From Akkermansiaceae bacterium (GTDB lineage: Bacteria > Verrucomicrobiota > Verrucomicrobiia > Verrucomicrobiales > Akkermansiaceae): a DNA stretch of 6,275 bases. Positions 6,251 through 6,275 of this stretch are shown in pieces. How positions within the stretch are numbered: position 1 is the stretch's first letter; every line of letters starts with the position of its first letter. The notes beneath the pieces are model-generated. The model saw nothing but the letters and a program-made list of their open reading frames with translations, was not told the DNA's origin and searched no databases. Made by a program: the position numbers and the translations under genes. Location of the stretch: contig JALZUH010000233.1 of the NCBI GenBank assembly GCA_023301645.1, positions 1 through 6,275 on the forward strand, given 5' to 3'.

Positions 6251-6275
6251 ATGTCTCTTGTAACTACAGACAACC
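6251..6275 (+). CDS. ilvN: Start of next gene, probably acetolactate synthase regulatory subunit (3' end outside window)
   Basis: An ATG at 6251 begins a frame open to the window end, reading MSLVTTDN. Eight residues are too few to recognise a family. The name rests on position: in most bacteria a small ACT-domain regulatory subunit, which binds valine and activates the large subunit, follows the catalytic gene directly. There is no terminator in the 69-bp spacer, so co-transcription with ilvB is likely. No Shine-Dalgarno sequence is visible before the ATG. Confidence 0.45.

Overview
The window reads as a chromosomal segment from a Gram-negative bacterium, most likely of the PVC superphylum and probably Verrucomicrobiota. 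This is inferred from protein style. The two minus-strand membrane proteins have N-terminal segments (SLFPFISILTCLIG and SLDSLMDALTNVV) of a type I associate with Planctomycetes and Verrucomicrobia genomes. The acetolactate synthase also carries a non-proteobacterial variant of the conserved GQVPxxxIGTDAFQE block. No 16S gene or other marker is present, so the assignment is tentative.

Left half (1-3113): three genes of the energised inner-membrane MotA/TolQ/ExbB and MotB/TolR/ExbD class. A 5'-truncated TolQ/ExbB-like channel subunit with a long helical cytoplasmic tail runs rightward (ends at 839). It faces two leftward genes, a 314-residue protein (3113-2169) followed 41 bp later by a 380-residue protein (2127-985). 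Each of these has one N-terminal membrane helix, a coiled coil of about 100 residues and a C-terminal soluble domain, which is the layout of a long-stalked ExbD/TolR-like subunit. Their first 22 residues align without gaps. At position 19, where ExbD and TolR keep the proton-carrying Asp, one protein has Asp and the other Ser. This is the most interesting part of the window: a possible asymmetric ion-driven complex of unknown cargo, with channel and stalk genes convergent rather than in one operon. The 145-bp convergent gap holds two small hairpins without T-tracts.

Right half (3273-6275): ordinary metabolism on the plus strand. A complete TalB-type transaldolase (pentose phosphate pathway) ends in a strong intrinsic terminator. 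It is followed by a complete acetolactate synthase large subunit (ilvB), and the first eight codons of a further gene begin at 6251. By position that gene is probably the regulatory subunit ilvN. Together ilvB and ilvN would catalyse the first common step of valine, leucine and isoleucine synthesis. Transaldolase and ilvB are adjacent but separated by the terminator, so they are probably separate transcription units.

Three intergenic regions carry short direct repeats with a period of about 19-21 bp: upstream of the transaldolase, upstream of ilvB, and across the ilvB stop codon. The arrays before ilvB and before the next gene share a core, CTACCRRTTCG. None of the five visible start codons has a recognisable Shine-Dalgarno sequence.
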